Shown here in pieces: positions 55,945 through 64,000 of a stretch of 64,000 nt of DNA. The first letter of the stretch is position 1, and every line of letters starts with the position of its first letter. The stretch lies in NCBI RefSeq assembly GCF_030818545.1, contig NZ_JAUTAH010000001.1, positions 2,299,001-2,363,000 of the forward strand, in the 5' to 3' direction. The notes under the pieces were generated by a model. The model had not been told where the DNA came from, made no database searches, and saw only the letters and a program-made list of their open reading frames with translations. A program made the position numbers and the translations under genes. Origin of the DNA: Brevundimonas sp. SORGH_AS_0993. GTDB lineage: Bacteria; Pseudomonadota; Alphaproteobacteria; Caulobacterales; Caulobacteraceae.

Positions 55945-57075
55945 ATGACGATTCGCCCCACCGCCTATGAGTTCTTCGCCGGGGGCGGCCTAGCCGGGCT
56001 GGGAATGGCCGGGCTGGGAATGGCGGCGGGGATCGACACCGTCTTCGCCAACGACATGGATCCGGCCAAGGCGCGCGCCTTCGTCTCCAACCACCCGCAC
56101 ATTCCCTTTCGCCTGGGCGATGTCTGGTCGTTGACGTTGGACGATCTGCCCGGACGACCCGATCTGGCCTGGGCCTCCTCGCCCTGTCAGGACGTCAGCC
56201 TGGCCGGCGCGCGGGCGGGGCTGGAGGCCGGTCGGTCCGGCGCCTTCTGGGGCTTCTGGCGGCTGATGCAGGGGCTGGCGGATCAGGGGCGGGCGCCGCG
56301 CGTGATCGTGCTGGAGAACGTCATCGGCCTTCTGACCTCGGGCCAGGGGCGGGATTTCGCCGCCGTCTGCACCGCCATGGCCCAGGCCGGATACCGCGTC
56401 GGCGCGCTGGAGATGGACACCGCCTTATGGCTGCCCCAGTCGCGGCCGCGCCTGTTCGTGGTGGCCATCAAGGGCGCGGGCCCCGAGGCGGCCGGTCCCG
56501 CCGCGCCCTTCCATTCGCCGCGTCTGGTCGCGGCCCAGGCCCGTCTGCCCCAGGCTGTGCGCGACGCCTGGGCCTGGTGGTCGCTGCCCGTCCCGCCCAA
56601 GCGCAATCTCGATCTCGCCGCCCTTCTGGAGCCGGACGAGGCCGCCGATTGGCTGGACGACCCTCAGGCGATCCTGGCCCTGGCCGGCCCCGCCCATCGC
56701 GTCCGGATCGACCAGGCCGTGGCGTCGGGCGGACGTCAGGTCGGGGCGGCCTATCGCCGGGTGCGGATCGAGAACGGGGTGAAGGTTCAGCGGCTGGAGG
56801 TGCGCTTCGACGGCCTGGCCGGATGCCTGCGTACGCCCGCAGGCGGCTCCTCGCGCCAATATGTGGTGGTCTGTGACCAGGGCCGGGCGCGGGTGCGTCG
56901 TCTGACCGGGCGCGAGGCGGCGCGTCTGATGGGTTTGCCGGAAGACTACCGCCTGCCCTCAAGCGAGAGCGCGGCGCTGAAGCTGACGGGGGATGCCGTG
57001 GCCGTGCCCGTAGTGCGCGCCCTGACCGAGGGGCTGCTATCGCCCGCGCTCGGCCCGCGACGCGCCGCCGCCTGA
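55945..57075 (+). CDS. C5 DNA cytosine methyltransferase (orphan)
   Basis: The 376-residue protein has the m5C-methyltransferase motif series: FFAGGGLAGLG (motif I, SAM), SSPCQDVSLAG (motif IV, catalytic PCQ), LENVIGLL (motif VI), QSRPRLFVVAI (motif VIII), LTGREAARLMGLP (motif IX) and GDAVAVPVVRAL (motif X). All catalytic residues are present. No restriction endonuclease or other R-M gene is nearby, so it is an orphan, perhaps regulatory, methylase. The ATG at 55945 was preferred over 55894. An in-frame 15-bp duplication follows motif I. Confidence 0.9.
   Translation: MTIRPTAYEFFAGGGLAGLGMAGLGMAAGIDTVFANDMDPAKARAFVSNHPHIPFRLGDVWSLTLDDLPGRPDLAWASSPCQDVSLAGARAGLEAGRSGAFWGFWRLMQGLADQGRAPRVIVLENVIGLLTSGQGRDFAAVCTAMAQAGYRVGALEMDTALWLPQSRPRLFVVAIKGAGPEAAGPAAPFHSPRLVAAQARLPQAVRDAWAWWSLPVPPKRNLDLAALLEPDEAADWLDDPQAILALAGPAHRVRIDQAVASGGRQVGAAYRRVRIENGVKVQRLEVRFDGLAGCLRTPAGGSSRQYVVVCDQGRARVRRLTGREAARLMGLPEDYRLPSSESAALKLTGDAVAVPVVRALTEGLLSPALGPRRAAA
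55993..56022. repeat. 15-bp tandem duplication in methyltransferase gene
   Basis: GCCGGGCTGGGAATG is present twice in tandem at 55993-56007 and 56008-56022, encoding AGLGM twice immediately after motif I. The copies are identical, so the duplication is recent or maintained, and it keeps the frame. Confidence 0.9.
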
Positions 57076-57149
57076 AACTTGGACATCCTGAAGTTGGGAC
57101 GTTCGGCCTGGCGAGAGGGCGGCGCGCACCCTCGCCAGGCCTTTGACAT

Positions 57150-57509
57150 TCAGCGCTGGACCCACTGGCCCTGCGCGTTGCGGTACCATTGACCCGAGGA
57201 GATGCGGGGCAGAAGTTGGCTTTCGAACATCCGGGCGCCGGCCACGTCGGCGGTGGTCCCCGCGTCGGCCGCACTGCGGGCGTAGGCGGCGCGGCGGCCG
57301 GCGTTGGTCGCGTCCACGGCGGCGCGCAGGGCGGCGTCCGAGCTGCTGTTGCGGAAGCCCAGATAGCCGTCGGCCTGTTCGCCCACGGTCCCGGCGGCCT
57401 TGGCCTGGTCGATCAGGGTCTTCTGGGCGCTGGTCTGGGCCACGGCGGCGCCGGCGGCGCCCAGGGCGGCGATGGTTGCGCCGACGACGAAGAGTTTGCG
57501 GAAGGTCAT
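57150..57509 (-). CDS. ydbL: YdbL family (DUF1318) periplasmic protein
   Basis: The 119-residue protein has a signal peptide (MTFRKLFVVGA, cleavage after AVA near residue 24). The DUF1318 domain has QAKAAGTVGEQADGYLGF, DATNAGRRAAYARSAA, MFESQLLPRISSGQWYRNAQGQWV (by key residues). In E. coli, YdbL is a periplasmic chaperone-like partner of YdbH and YnbE. It is the last gene of the ydbH-ynbE-ydbL set. The start at 57509 was chosen over an in-frame ATG at 57527. Confidence 0.85.
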   Translation of the reverse strand: MTFRKLFVVGATIAALGAAGAAVAQTSAQKTLIDQAKAAGTVGEQADGYLGFRNSSSDAALRAAVDATNAGRRAAYARSAADAGTTADVAGARMFESQLLPRISSGQWYRNAQGQWVQR

Positions 57510-57541
57510 GTCAGCCTGTCCTTTCAAAAGAAGCGAGGCGA

Positions 57542-57730
57542 TCAGAAAAGGTTCGGGTTCTGCTGAAGCAGTTGCTGCAGCTCCTGATCCAGCTTGACGC
57601 GCACGTCGGCGTCCAATTTGGCGTAGATCTGGATCGGCGCAACCTCCAGCCGGATGGTGGGAGCGCAGGCGGCGACCGCCGCGACGGCGGCGCCCAGGCC
57701 GAGGCCGGCCAGCTGACGCTTGTTGATCAT
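57542..57730 (-). CDS. ynbE: YnbE-like outer-membrane lipoprotein
   Basis: The 62-residue lipoprotein starts MINKRQLAG with a lipobox AAC near residue 22, then PTIRLEVAPIQIYAKLDADV, the YnbE core, and a helix ending in LQQNPNLF. In E. coli YnbE forms beta-stacked oligomers that dock the C terminus of YdbH at the outer membrane. It lies between ydbH (77 bp away) and ydbL (32 bp away), the standard order. Confidence 0.87.
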   Translation of the reverse strand: MINKRQLAGLGLGAAVAAVAACAPTIRLEVAPIQIYAKLDADVRVKLDQELQQLLQQNPNLF

Positions 57731-57807
57731 GGTTCAGGCTCCGGTTCGGCCAAGGTTGAGGGGTCTAATAGCACGGCCCGGCGTGAACGGCTCCTGAATG
57801 GCGCCGC

Positions 57808-60800
57808 TCATGGTTCGGTTTTCTCGCCTGTCGAAGAAGGGGGCGCCGCCTGCTGGCCCTGTCTGGCGCGATTGACCGCCATGATGTCCGAGATCAGCTG
57901 GTTGGCGTTCAGCGTGGTGTCCAGCGTCAGGTCGATCTGGGTGCCTGACGGCAGGGGCAGGGTGTGGTTCAGAAACTGGCGGCTGATCAGCTCGGCCAGG
58001 GTCAGACGCAGCTCCTGCCGCTGCGGCGGCGTGTGGCGGCCGCGAATATGGAACAGGACAGAAATCCGCCCGCCGTCCAGGCTGTTCACGTCGGCGCTGA
58101 GCTGATCGAACGACAGGTTCTCCATCGCCTGGAAGGCCAGGTCCTCGACCACGCCGGGCGGGGCCTCGGCCGCGCCGCCGCCGGCGTTCACGTCGGTCAG
58201 GACCTCGCGCTTGATCGACAGGCGGCCCGGTTGAACCGCCGCCAGACTGCCGGCCGTGATCTTCAGCCCCGTCTCTGGGTTCATGGTGAAGGGCAGGCGG
58301 CCCGACACCACGGCGTCCAGCAGCACCTTGTCGTCGAAGCCCATGTCCTTGACCAGATCGCCCAGCTGGACCCGGTCCAGCACGATCACGCCGCTGTAGG
58401 CCTGGGTCGCGTCCAGCGGCACCAGCAGGGGCTCGATCGAGATCACGCCGCCGCCCGCCGTCAGCTGGGCGCCGTTGACGCGGAAGCCGCCGGCCTCGAT
58501 GCCGAAGGTCAGGTTCAGGGCCGTGGCCTTGGCGCCGACCTCCAGGCTGTCGACCGTCAGATGTTGGTTCGGCGCGGTGATCAGGGGTGTCAGGCTGGTC
58601 AGTTCGACATCGCCCTTCAGTCCCTTCACCGGCCCGGCGGGGCTGACGAAGTCCAGGCCGGGCACGGTCAGTCGGCCGCTGGATGTCGGCTCGGCGTCCT
58701 TGGTCCAGTCGAAGCGACCGCCGAAACGGACCGAGCCCGCGGCGGGCGATTTGACGAAGTCGTTGGCCAGGGGGCTCAGCATCCAGGGCTGCAGGCCGTG
58801 TTCGGCGAAGGTCACGCCCGGCACGTCGATTGCGACCCCGCCTGCGCCGGTGCGTCCATCATGGGTCAGGGTCATGCGTCCCAGGGCCGCGCCCGCCGCC
58901 GGTCCCGCGCCGCCCAGGTCGAAAGCGCCGCTCCAGACTTCGCGGGCCAGGGTCGCCTGGCCCTTGGCGGTCAGGGGTTCGAACCGTTTGGGCTCCAGGG
59001 CGTCGACGATGCGGGCGTCCGCCACCGTCGCCGTCAGGCCGACGCCCGCAGGCGCGCCGTCCACCGTCACCCGACCCTCGGCCTGGGCGAAGCGCACGCC
59101 CAGGAAGGGCGCCTGGGCCGACACGTCCCTGAAACCGCCCACGACCCGCCAGCCGCCATCCGTGGACAACAGCAGGGGCGCCGTTTCCGGACACAGCTTG
59201 CCGGCGACCTGGTGGATGTCGTTTTCGTCCAGCTCCAGCCGCTCGACCGTCAGGTCGGCGCAGTCCTGGGCCACATAGGTCAACCGCCCGTCGGTCAGGG
59301 CCAGGACCCCGCGCGTGCGGGCGTCGATGCCGCGCGCCAGGTCGAAATCGAGCCTGGCGCGGCCGTCCAGCCGGGCCTCGAACCCGCCGTCTGTCAGCCG
59401 CCATTCCGGCACGGCCACGTCCAGTTCCGGCAGGCCCTGACCGCGCGTGGCCGCCAGCTTCAGAGCGCCTCCGCCCAGGCGGCCGGGCTCGGCCTGATAG
59501 ACGCCGTCGCCCGCCTGGGCCACGGTCAGCACGCCGCCGTTCGCAGGGCGCAGCACCACCGGCCGAGGCAGGCTGACGCGCGTGCCGCCTGTGCCCGTCA
59601 TGAACCGGATCGACGGCGCCTGCAGGGCAAAGGCGCCCAGCGCCTGCTTCATGGCTTTCAGCTCCGCCGCCTCGTCCGCGCCGAGCGGGCCGAACAGGGG
59701 CCAGGCGCCGTCTTCGGCCGACAGCCCCGCTTCGACCGAAATACGGGTCGCCTGATCCTGCACCACGTCCAGGTCCAGCGTTCCGCCGCCGCGCTTCAGC
59801 GTCAGGTCGCCGAAGCCGAAACGGTCGAAAGCGACCGCCACCGGGCCGCTGGCCTCGAAGGCGGCGTCGCGCCCGCCCAGCGACAGGCCGTCCGACCGAA
59901 GAGACAGACCTGCCACCCGCGTCTCGCCCGCCCGGCCCGCGCTCGCCGTCAGGCGCATCGGCGTGTCCAGGCTCCAGCGCACGGCGTCGTCGCGCGCGGC
60001 GGTCAGGCGGCCGCCGTCGGCCGTCGCCGTCACGCCGGTCGCGTTCAGGCTCGGCCCTTCGATCCACGCGGCCTTCAGGGCCAGGCGGGTGACGCCGACG
60101 ATGCGGAAGGTCTCGATCCAGCCCTGGGTGGTTCCGTCGAAGCGCGCGCTCAGGTCGGCGTTCTGGGCCTGGGTCGCTCCAAATCCAAGAGCCGCCCCGT
60201 TCAGACGAAGATCCAGCACCGCGTGGCCGTCCCCGCGCCGGGTCTTCAGGTCGGGATAGGGCAGGTCGCCGATCAGGGTCAGCCGCGTCTCGCGCCCGTT
60301 CAGGGTCGGAGTATCGAAACCTTGAGCCTGGGCCTGGATCGTGACCGCCGCTCGATCGCCCACCGTCTTCAGATCGATGGTCGCGCCCAGCCGCTGGGCC
60401 GCGATGTCGCCGCTCTTCAGGTCGGCGGAAGGCGCCCGCGCGGCCAACCGCATCAGCTTGCCGTCTTCCAGCCGGGCGTCGCCCAGCAACTGAACAGGCC
60501 CGTATTCAGTCTCCAGTCGCGCCCGGCCGCCCTCGACCAAGACCAGGGGCGCGCGGGAATCCGGCCGCGGGGGCTTGCCGGTGAACTCCTTCAGCAGCGG
60601 GTCCAGCGACCCCAGCGACAGCTTGCCGCCCTTCCAACTGGCGCGCACCACGGGCCGGACCAGGCGGATACGGCTGGGCGTGACCCCCAGGCCCGTCCGC
60701 GACCACGGCAGGCCGACAGTGTAATCGACCTCGACCCGCTCGACCGTCACATCGGGATTGCGCGGATCGCCGATGCGGATTCGGCCGACGAACCCGTCCA

Positions 60801-61017
60801 GTTCGATCCGTTCGACTTCGACATCGGCCGGCACGCCGCGCTCGTCCAGCCAGCCGACCAGCAGGCTGCGCGCCGCCGCCCGGCGGTTCAGATACAGCGC
60901 CGCGATCAGCAGCGCCGCGACCAGCGCGACGACCAGCAGAGCCACGCCCGCCGTCCGGGCGAAGCGGGCCGCGCGTGATCGGGCGGGGGCGGTTTTGGGA
61001 GCCGGGGTTTCGGTCAA
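57808..61017 (-). CDS. ydbH: YdbH-like AsmA-superfamily intermembrane protein
   Basis: The 1069-residue protein has an N-terminal transmembrane anchor (TAGVALLVVALVAALLIAAL, residues 23-44) and a very long, beta-rich periplasmic part typical of AsmA-like bridges. The C-terminal DUF2807-like/YdbH core has FNHTLPLPSGTQIDLTLDTTL-type strands, here near residues 1015-1040. YdbH in E. coli spans the periplasm with YnbE to move phospholipids to the outer membrane. It heads the three-gene operon here. The assignment is strengthened by the downstream ynbE and ydbL genes. Confidence 0.87.
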   Translation of the reverse strand: MTETPAPKTAPARSRAARFARTAGVALLVVALVAALLIAALYLNRRAAARSLLVGWLDERGVPADVEVERIELDGFVGRIRIGDPRNPDVTVERVEVDYTVGLPWSRTGLGVTPSRIRLVRPVVRASWKGGKLSLGSLDPLLKEFTGKPPRPDSRAPLVLVEGGRARLETEYGPVQLLGDARLEDGKLMRLAARAPSADLKSGDIAAQRLGATIDLKTVGDRAAVTIQAQAQGFDTPTLNGRETRLTLIGDLPYPDLKTRRGDGHAVLDLRLNGAALGFGATQAQNADLSARFDGTTQGWIETFRIVGVTRLALKAAWIEGPSLNATGVTATADGGRLTAARDDAVRWSLDTPMRLTASAGRAGETRVAGLSLRSDGLSLGGRDAAFEASGPVAVAFDRFGFGDLTLKRGGGTLDLDVVQDQATRISVEAGLSAEDGAWPLFGPLGADEAAELKAMKQALGAFALQAPSIRFMTGTGGTRVSLPRPVVLRPANGGVLTVAQAGDGVYQAEPGRLGGGALKLAATRGQGLPELDVAVPEWRLTDGGFEARLDGRARLDFDLARGIDARTRGVLALTDGRLTYVAQDCADLTVERLELDENDIHQVAGKLCPETAPLLLSTDGGWRVVGGFRDVSAQAPFLGVRFAQAEGRVTVDGAPAGVGLTATVADARIVDALEPKRFEPLTAKGQATLAREVWSGAFDLGGAGPAAGAALGRMTLTHDGRTGAGGVAIDVPGVTFAEHGLQPWMLSPLANDFVKSPAAGSVRFGGRFDWTKDAEPTSSGRLTVPGLDFVSPAGPVKGLKGDVELTSLTPLITAPNQHLTVDSLEVGAKATALNLTFGIEAGGFRVNGAQLTAGGGVISIEPLLVPLDATQAYSGVIVLDRVQLGDLVKDMGFDDKVLLDAVVSGRLPFTMNPETGLKITAGSLAAVQPGRLSIKREVLTDVNAGGGAAEAPPGVVEDLAFQAMENLSFDQLSADVNSLDGGRISVLFHIRGRHTPPQRQELRLTLAELISRQFLNHTLPLPSGTQIDLTLDTTLNANQLISDIMAVNRARQGQQAAPPSSTGEKTEP

Positions 61018-61369
61018 GCGCAGAGGTCGCGTCGATTCGGAAAAGGTCGCCGGATCAGCATCGCACCCCCAGGCGTGAGCACAAGATTAAAGCGCGGTGA
61101 TCGAAAAGACCGGCTGCGGCCCATGTTCCAGTGAAGCTGGGCGACATAAGGGCGAAGCGCGAGTCGCTCGCGGCAATCATTGTCGTCTTTACTTAAGACG
61201 GACACTCTCCCGCACCGTCAGGATTCACGCCCGTTAACCGTTTGTAACCGTCCATCTTCCCAAAATGGAGCAAGCGGTTTATAGCCCATGCCTTCGCGTC
61301 CTGCTCGCCGACGCGATCCATGGCTAAATATGCTCTGGCGCCCCGGGCGTCGCAGAACGATTGGGACCT

Positions 61370-62725
61370 ATGGCTCAGTTCGATCCTCGCCGCCAACCGA
61401 TGCGCCTGGCCCCTCACTGTCTGACGGCCGCAGCTGCGATCTCGGTGGCTTTGATCGCTGGCAGAGCCTATCAACCCGCTCAGGCCGAAGAAGTTCCGGC
61501 TCTGTCGTCCGACCAGATGGCGGCGATGGAGGCCAAGGCGTTTGCGGCGGCCAACGCGCCCGCCGGTCTGACGGCGCCCGAAGCCGTCCACGTCCAGATC
61601 CGTCCCGGCGAAACCTTCGAACAGGCTGTGATGCGCACCGGCGTGACCCGCGAAGAGGCCAGCGCCGTCGCCGCCACCGTCGCCAACGCCTTCGACCTCG
61701 CCGACCTGAGCGCCGGTCTGAAGTTCGAGACCGCCATCGCCAAACCGCGCGACGGCCGGGGCGACGCCCGCCTGATCGGCCTGACCATGCGCACCGGCCC
61801 GGCCTCGCAACTGACCGTGTCGCGCAGCTTCGACGGCGCCCTGCGCCTGCGGTCGCTGGAAGAGAAGGTGACGCACGAGACGGTGGTGCTGAAGGGCGAC
61901 GTCGAGGGCTCCCTGTCGTCCAGCGCCCGTGAGATGGGGGCCACGGCCTCCATCGTCCGCGCCGCCAGCCGCCTGTTCGCCACCAAGTTCGACATGCAGC
62001 GCGACATCCGGGCCAGCGACGAATTCACCATGGTCTTCGACCGCGAGACCACCGAGGGCGGCCGCACCGTCAGCGTGGGCGACCTGATGTACGCCGAACT
62101 GCGCGGCGTGACCTTCTATCGCTTCAAACCGGCGGGCGCCAAGGAAGCCCAGTTTTTCGACGCCAACGGCAAGAACCTGCGCTCGGCCATGATGCGCACG
62201 CCGCTGCAGAACTTCCGCCGGGTGTCGTCCGGCTTCGGTTTCCGCACCCATCCGATCTCGGGCTATCGCAAGATGCACCAGGGCATCGACTTCGCCGCCA
62301 CCACGGGCACGCCGGTCGTGGCGCCCGCCGATGGCGTGGTGGTCGAGGCCCGTCGCTGGGGCGGTTACGGCAACTGGCTGCGCATTCGCCACAACAACGG
62401 TCTGGAAAGCGGCTATGGCCACCTGTCGCGCTACGGCTCGGGCATCCGCGCCGGCCAGCGGGTCAGCCAGGGCCAGATCGTCGCCTATGTCGGTTCGACC
62501 GGCGCCTCCACCGGGCCGCACCTTCACTATGAAATCTGGCGCGGCGGCCAGCGGATCAACCCGGCCGGCGTCCGCACCCAGGAAGGCACCGAACTGGCCG
62601 GCGCCGATCTGGCCGCCTTCCGCGCCGAGAAGGCCCGCATCGACCGCATCATCGCTTCGGGCGGCCAGAAGCGCCCGGCCGTCCAGCAAGCCTCGGCCGA
62701 CGGTCTGCGCCCCGCTCAGGGCTGA
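61370..62725 (+). CDS. M23 family metallopeptidase
   Basis: The 451-residue protein has an N-terminal signal anchor (about residues 13-35), a helical/opacity-like middle with SYVGSTGAS-linked segments, and a C-terminal M23 (LytM) domain. The zinc ligands are in MHQGIDFAA (H-x3-D) and HLHYEIW (H-x-H). These enzymes cut peptidoglycan peptides, or, if degenerate, activate amidases; here all ligands are present, so catalysis is likely. It is divergent from ydbH across a 350-bp spacer with no other supported gene. The ATG at 61370 was chosen over a TTG at 61361. Confidence 0.88.
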   Translation: MAQFDPRRQPMRLAPHCLTAAAAISVALIAGRAYQPAQAEEVPALSSDQMAAMEAKAFAAANAPAGLTAPEAVHVQIRPGETFEQAVMRTGVTREEASAVAATVANAFDLADLSAGLKFETAIAKPRDGRGDARLIGLTMRTGPASQLTVSRSFDGALRLRSLEEKVTHETVVLKGDVEGSLSSSAREMGATASIVRAASRLFATKFDMQRDIRASDEFTMVFDRETTEGGRTVSVGDLMYAELRGVTFYRFKPAGAKEAQFFDANGKNLRSAMMRTPLQNFRRVSSGFGFRTHPISGYRKMHQGIDFAATTGTPVVAPADGVVVEARRWGGYGNWLRIRHNNGLESGYGHLSRYGSGIRAGQRVSQGQIVAYVGSTGASTGPHLHYEIWRGGQRINPAGVRTQEGTELAGADLAAFRAEKARIDRIIASGGQKRPAVQQASADGLRPAQG

Positions 62726-62752
62726 CCGCCGTAAAGGATCGACCGCCCCGCC

Positions 62753-64000
62753 TCAGCCCACCAGGCGTGGCGGGGTTCGTCCTTCCGCCGGGCACGACAG
62801 GCCGTGGACCGTCACGTCCGCCTGCCCGAACTTCAGACCCAGAAGATCCAGGACCGGGGTGATCGCGCCGTCCAGCACCGGCCCCAGCGGCGTCAGAAGC
62901 TGACCCAGGGCGCGGGTGAGGCCGCCCAGGTTCAAACCCGCCGCCGTGACCTCCAGCCGTTGCAGCAGGCTGACCGCCAGGCCCGAAACGAAGTTGCGCG
63001 ATGTCGCCGTGCGGGTTCGCTGCCCGGCGATGTCCGCCGCGTCGAAGGTCAGGGGCCGAAACCCTGTGTCTGCCGCTTCGATGTCGGCCCTGGCCGTGAC
63101 GGCGCCAAGCCCCAGCACTGAAACCAGGGTCGCCGGGCGCGGCGACAGTGCGGTCTTGAAATCCCCCAGTCTTCGGATGTCGATCTCGCCGACGAAGGCG
63201 CGGGCCAGGCCGGGACGCACGCCGATCTCCACGGATCGGCCGGGGCGACAGCTCAGCCGCTGCAGCCGCGCCTCCGACCCGGCCAGTTCGATCAGGATCG
63301 GCAGATCGACCTGCGCCAGGCCCGACAGGGTCTGGGCCGTGCGTGCGCGCAGATAGAGCCGCGCCTGCGCCGTGCGGATGACCGGCTGGCCGTTCGCCGT
63401 GACCGTCAGCCAGGGTGAACGGTTCGGTCGCTCCCCGATCGCCAGGCTGGCGTTCAGGTCTGCAAGGCCGGCCGGCGCGTCCAGGTTCAGCGCGATCTGC
63501 CGCTCTCCCGCCGCCGTTTCCAACAGGGCCGTGACGAGGTCCAGGGCCGAGACCGTGGCGTCCAACCCCTCGCGCACCCCGTCCGGCGCCTGGGCGTCGA
63601 CGCCGATCAGATCGCCCAGCCGCAGCGTCAGCCCCGTCGCCGCGCCCGTCAGCTTGCCCAGGGCCCCGCCATCGCGTCCGCCGGACAGGCGGTCCAGCAC
63701 CTTCAGCGTCCGCCCGGCGTCCAGCCGCGTGTCCAGAAGGCGGTCGTAATCGCCTGCCTGAAGCGCCAGTTCGGCGGCCAAGGCGTCGGTGAAGCCCAGC
63801 AGATTGACGTCGAGATCGACCAGCCGCTGATAGTCCATCAGCTTCAGCGACACCTGACTGCCCGTAAGGCCGCTCAGCAACTGGTTGGCCAGGCCGCCGT
63901 CCAGGGCCGCCAGCCGCGAGCCCAGGCTGAACATCGCCTTGGGCGTCTCGGCCGCCGCCGCCGTGGCGCGGCGCGACACCAGCAGGCGCTCGCGTCCCAG
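62753..64000 (-). CDS. TadG-like pilus-assembly-related protein (5' end missing)
   Basis: The last 415 codons of a gene that continues beyond 64000 are present. Visible blocks include ALDGGLANQLLSGLTGSQVSLKLMDYQRL and LDVNLLGFTDALAAELALQ, which recur in alphaproteobacterial TadG-related proteins with a periplasmic C-terminal region. TadG proteins are pseudopilin-like parts of Flp/Tad pili. The terminal SCPAEGRTPPRLVG is the true stop end. No other tad genes are visible in the window, so the pilus link rests on family alone. Confidence 0.65.
   Translation of the reverse strand: MGRERLLVSRRATAAAAETPKAMFSLGSRLAALDGGLANQLLSGLTGSQVSLKLMDYQRLVDLDVNLLGFTDALAAELALQAGDYDRLLDTRLDAGRTLKVLDRLSGGRDGGALGKLTGAATGLTLRLGDLIGVDAQAPDGVREGLDATVSALDLVTALLETAAGERQIALNLDAPAGLADLNASLAIGERPNRSPWLTVTANGQPVIRTAQARLYLRARTAQTLSGLAQVDLPILIELAGSEARLQRLSCRPGRSVEIGVRPGLARAFVGEIDIRRLGDFKTALSPRPATLVSVLGLGAVTARADIEAADTGFRPLTFDAADIAGQRTRTATSRNFVSGLAVSLLQRLEVTAAGLNLGGLTRALGQLLTPLGPVLDGAITPVLDLLGLKFGQADVTVHGLSCPAEGRTPPRLVG

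Noticed and set aside
57964..60978. 1004-codon open frame antisense to ydbH
   Set aside because: It has shadow composition rich in Gln/Arg/Gly without a start context, while ydbH has an anchor and its operon partners.
61230..61260. Possible CtrA box (GTTAACC with a repeated TAACCGT) before the M23 gene
   Set aside because: The spacing does not match TTAA-N7-TTAA; only a half-site is present, so it was not called.
61320..61424. 34-codon ORF overlapping the start of the M23 gene
   Set aside because: It has an ATG but no visible ribosome-binding site or conserved pattern, and it does not end at the M23 start; it cannot be supported as a leader peptide.

Overview
The window is a densely packed, very G+C-rich stretch of alphaproteobacterial chromosome. 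It most likely comes from Caulobacterales and is Brevundimonas-like. The evidence is the groES gene with a CIRCE operator, the ubiG / lysC-ptsP arrangement, the sucCD and sucAB citric-acid-cycle genes, a Zur-type site beside a COG0523 GTPase, many small lipoproteins, a TonB-dependent receptor and a TadG-like gene at the right edge. The genus is inferred from gene content and was not tested by a search. I see no rRNA, tRNA, CRISPR array, insertion sequence or prophage.

Left part (1-13.7 kb): groES with CIRCE; secreted DUF2141 and glycine-zipper proteins; a divergent zinc-homeostasis pair (COG0523 GTPase and DUF1826) around a Zur-like site; pgi with a coupled DUF4260 gene; a DsbD/ScsB-like thiol-disulfide transporter; envelope lipoproteins; a coupled lipid kinase-like and phosphoesterase pair; and AMP nucleosidase.

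Middle part (13.7-41 kb): a Bcr/CflA-type efflux pump, an M1 aminopeptidase lipoprotein, DUF488, a frameshifted NDUFA9-like gene, recQ, an alpha/beta hydrolase, enoyl-CoA hydratase, mutM, an LpxE-like PAP2 phosphatase, an OPT transporter, an ATPase gene with a stop codon inside its Walker A motif, ubiG, lysC, ptsP, a RodZ-like protein, ispG, two lipoproteins, a response regulator followed by a TSUP exporter, prfA and a GST.

Right part (41-64 kb): sucA and a frameshifted sucB with two lipoyl domains, then sucD and sucC. The last two are separated by a glycosyltransferase and a PIN/ribbon-helix-helix toxin-antitoxin pair. Next come a spinster-type MFS transporter and a frameshifted TonB receptor, facing a TetR regulator (probably one uptake locus). 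They are followed by a membrane LytTR regulator, an orphan C5 DNA methyltransferase, the ydbH-ynbE-ydbL intermembrane-bridge operon, an M23 peptidase and the 3' part of a TadG-like gene.

Four genes are interrupted. Three (NDUFA9-like, sucB, TonB receptor) carry single-base indels, each in a C/G homopolymer. The fourth (ATPase) has a nonsense codon at Walker A. Because sucB is a core gene and all three indels lie in homopolymers, sequencing or assembly error is at least as likely as true gene decay.
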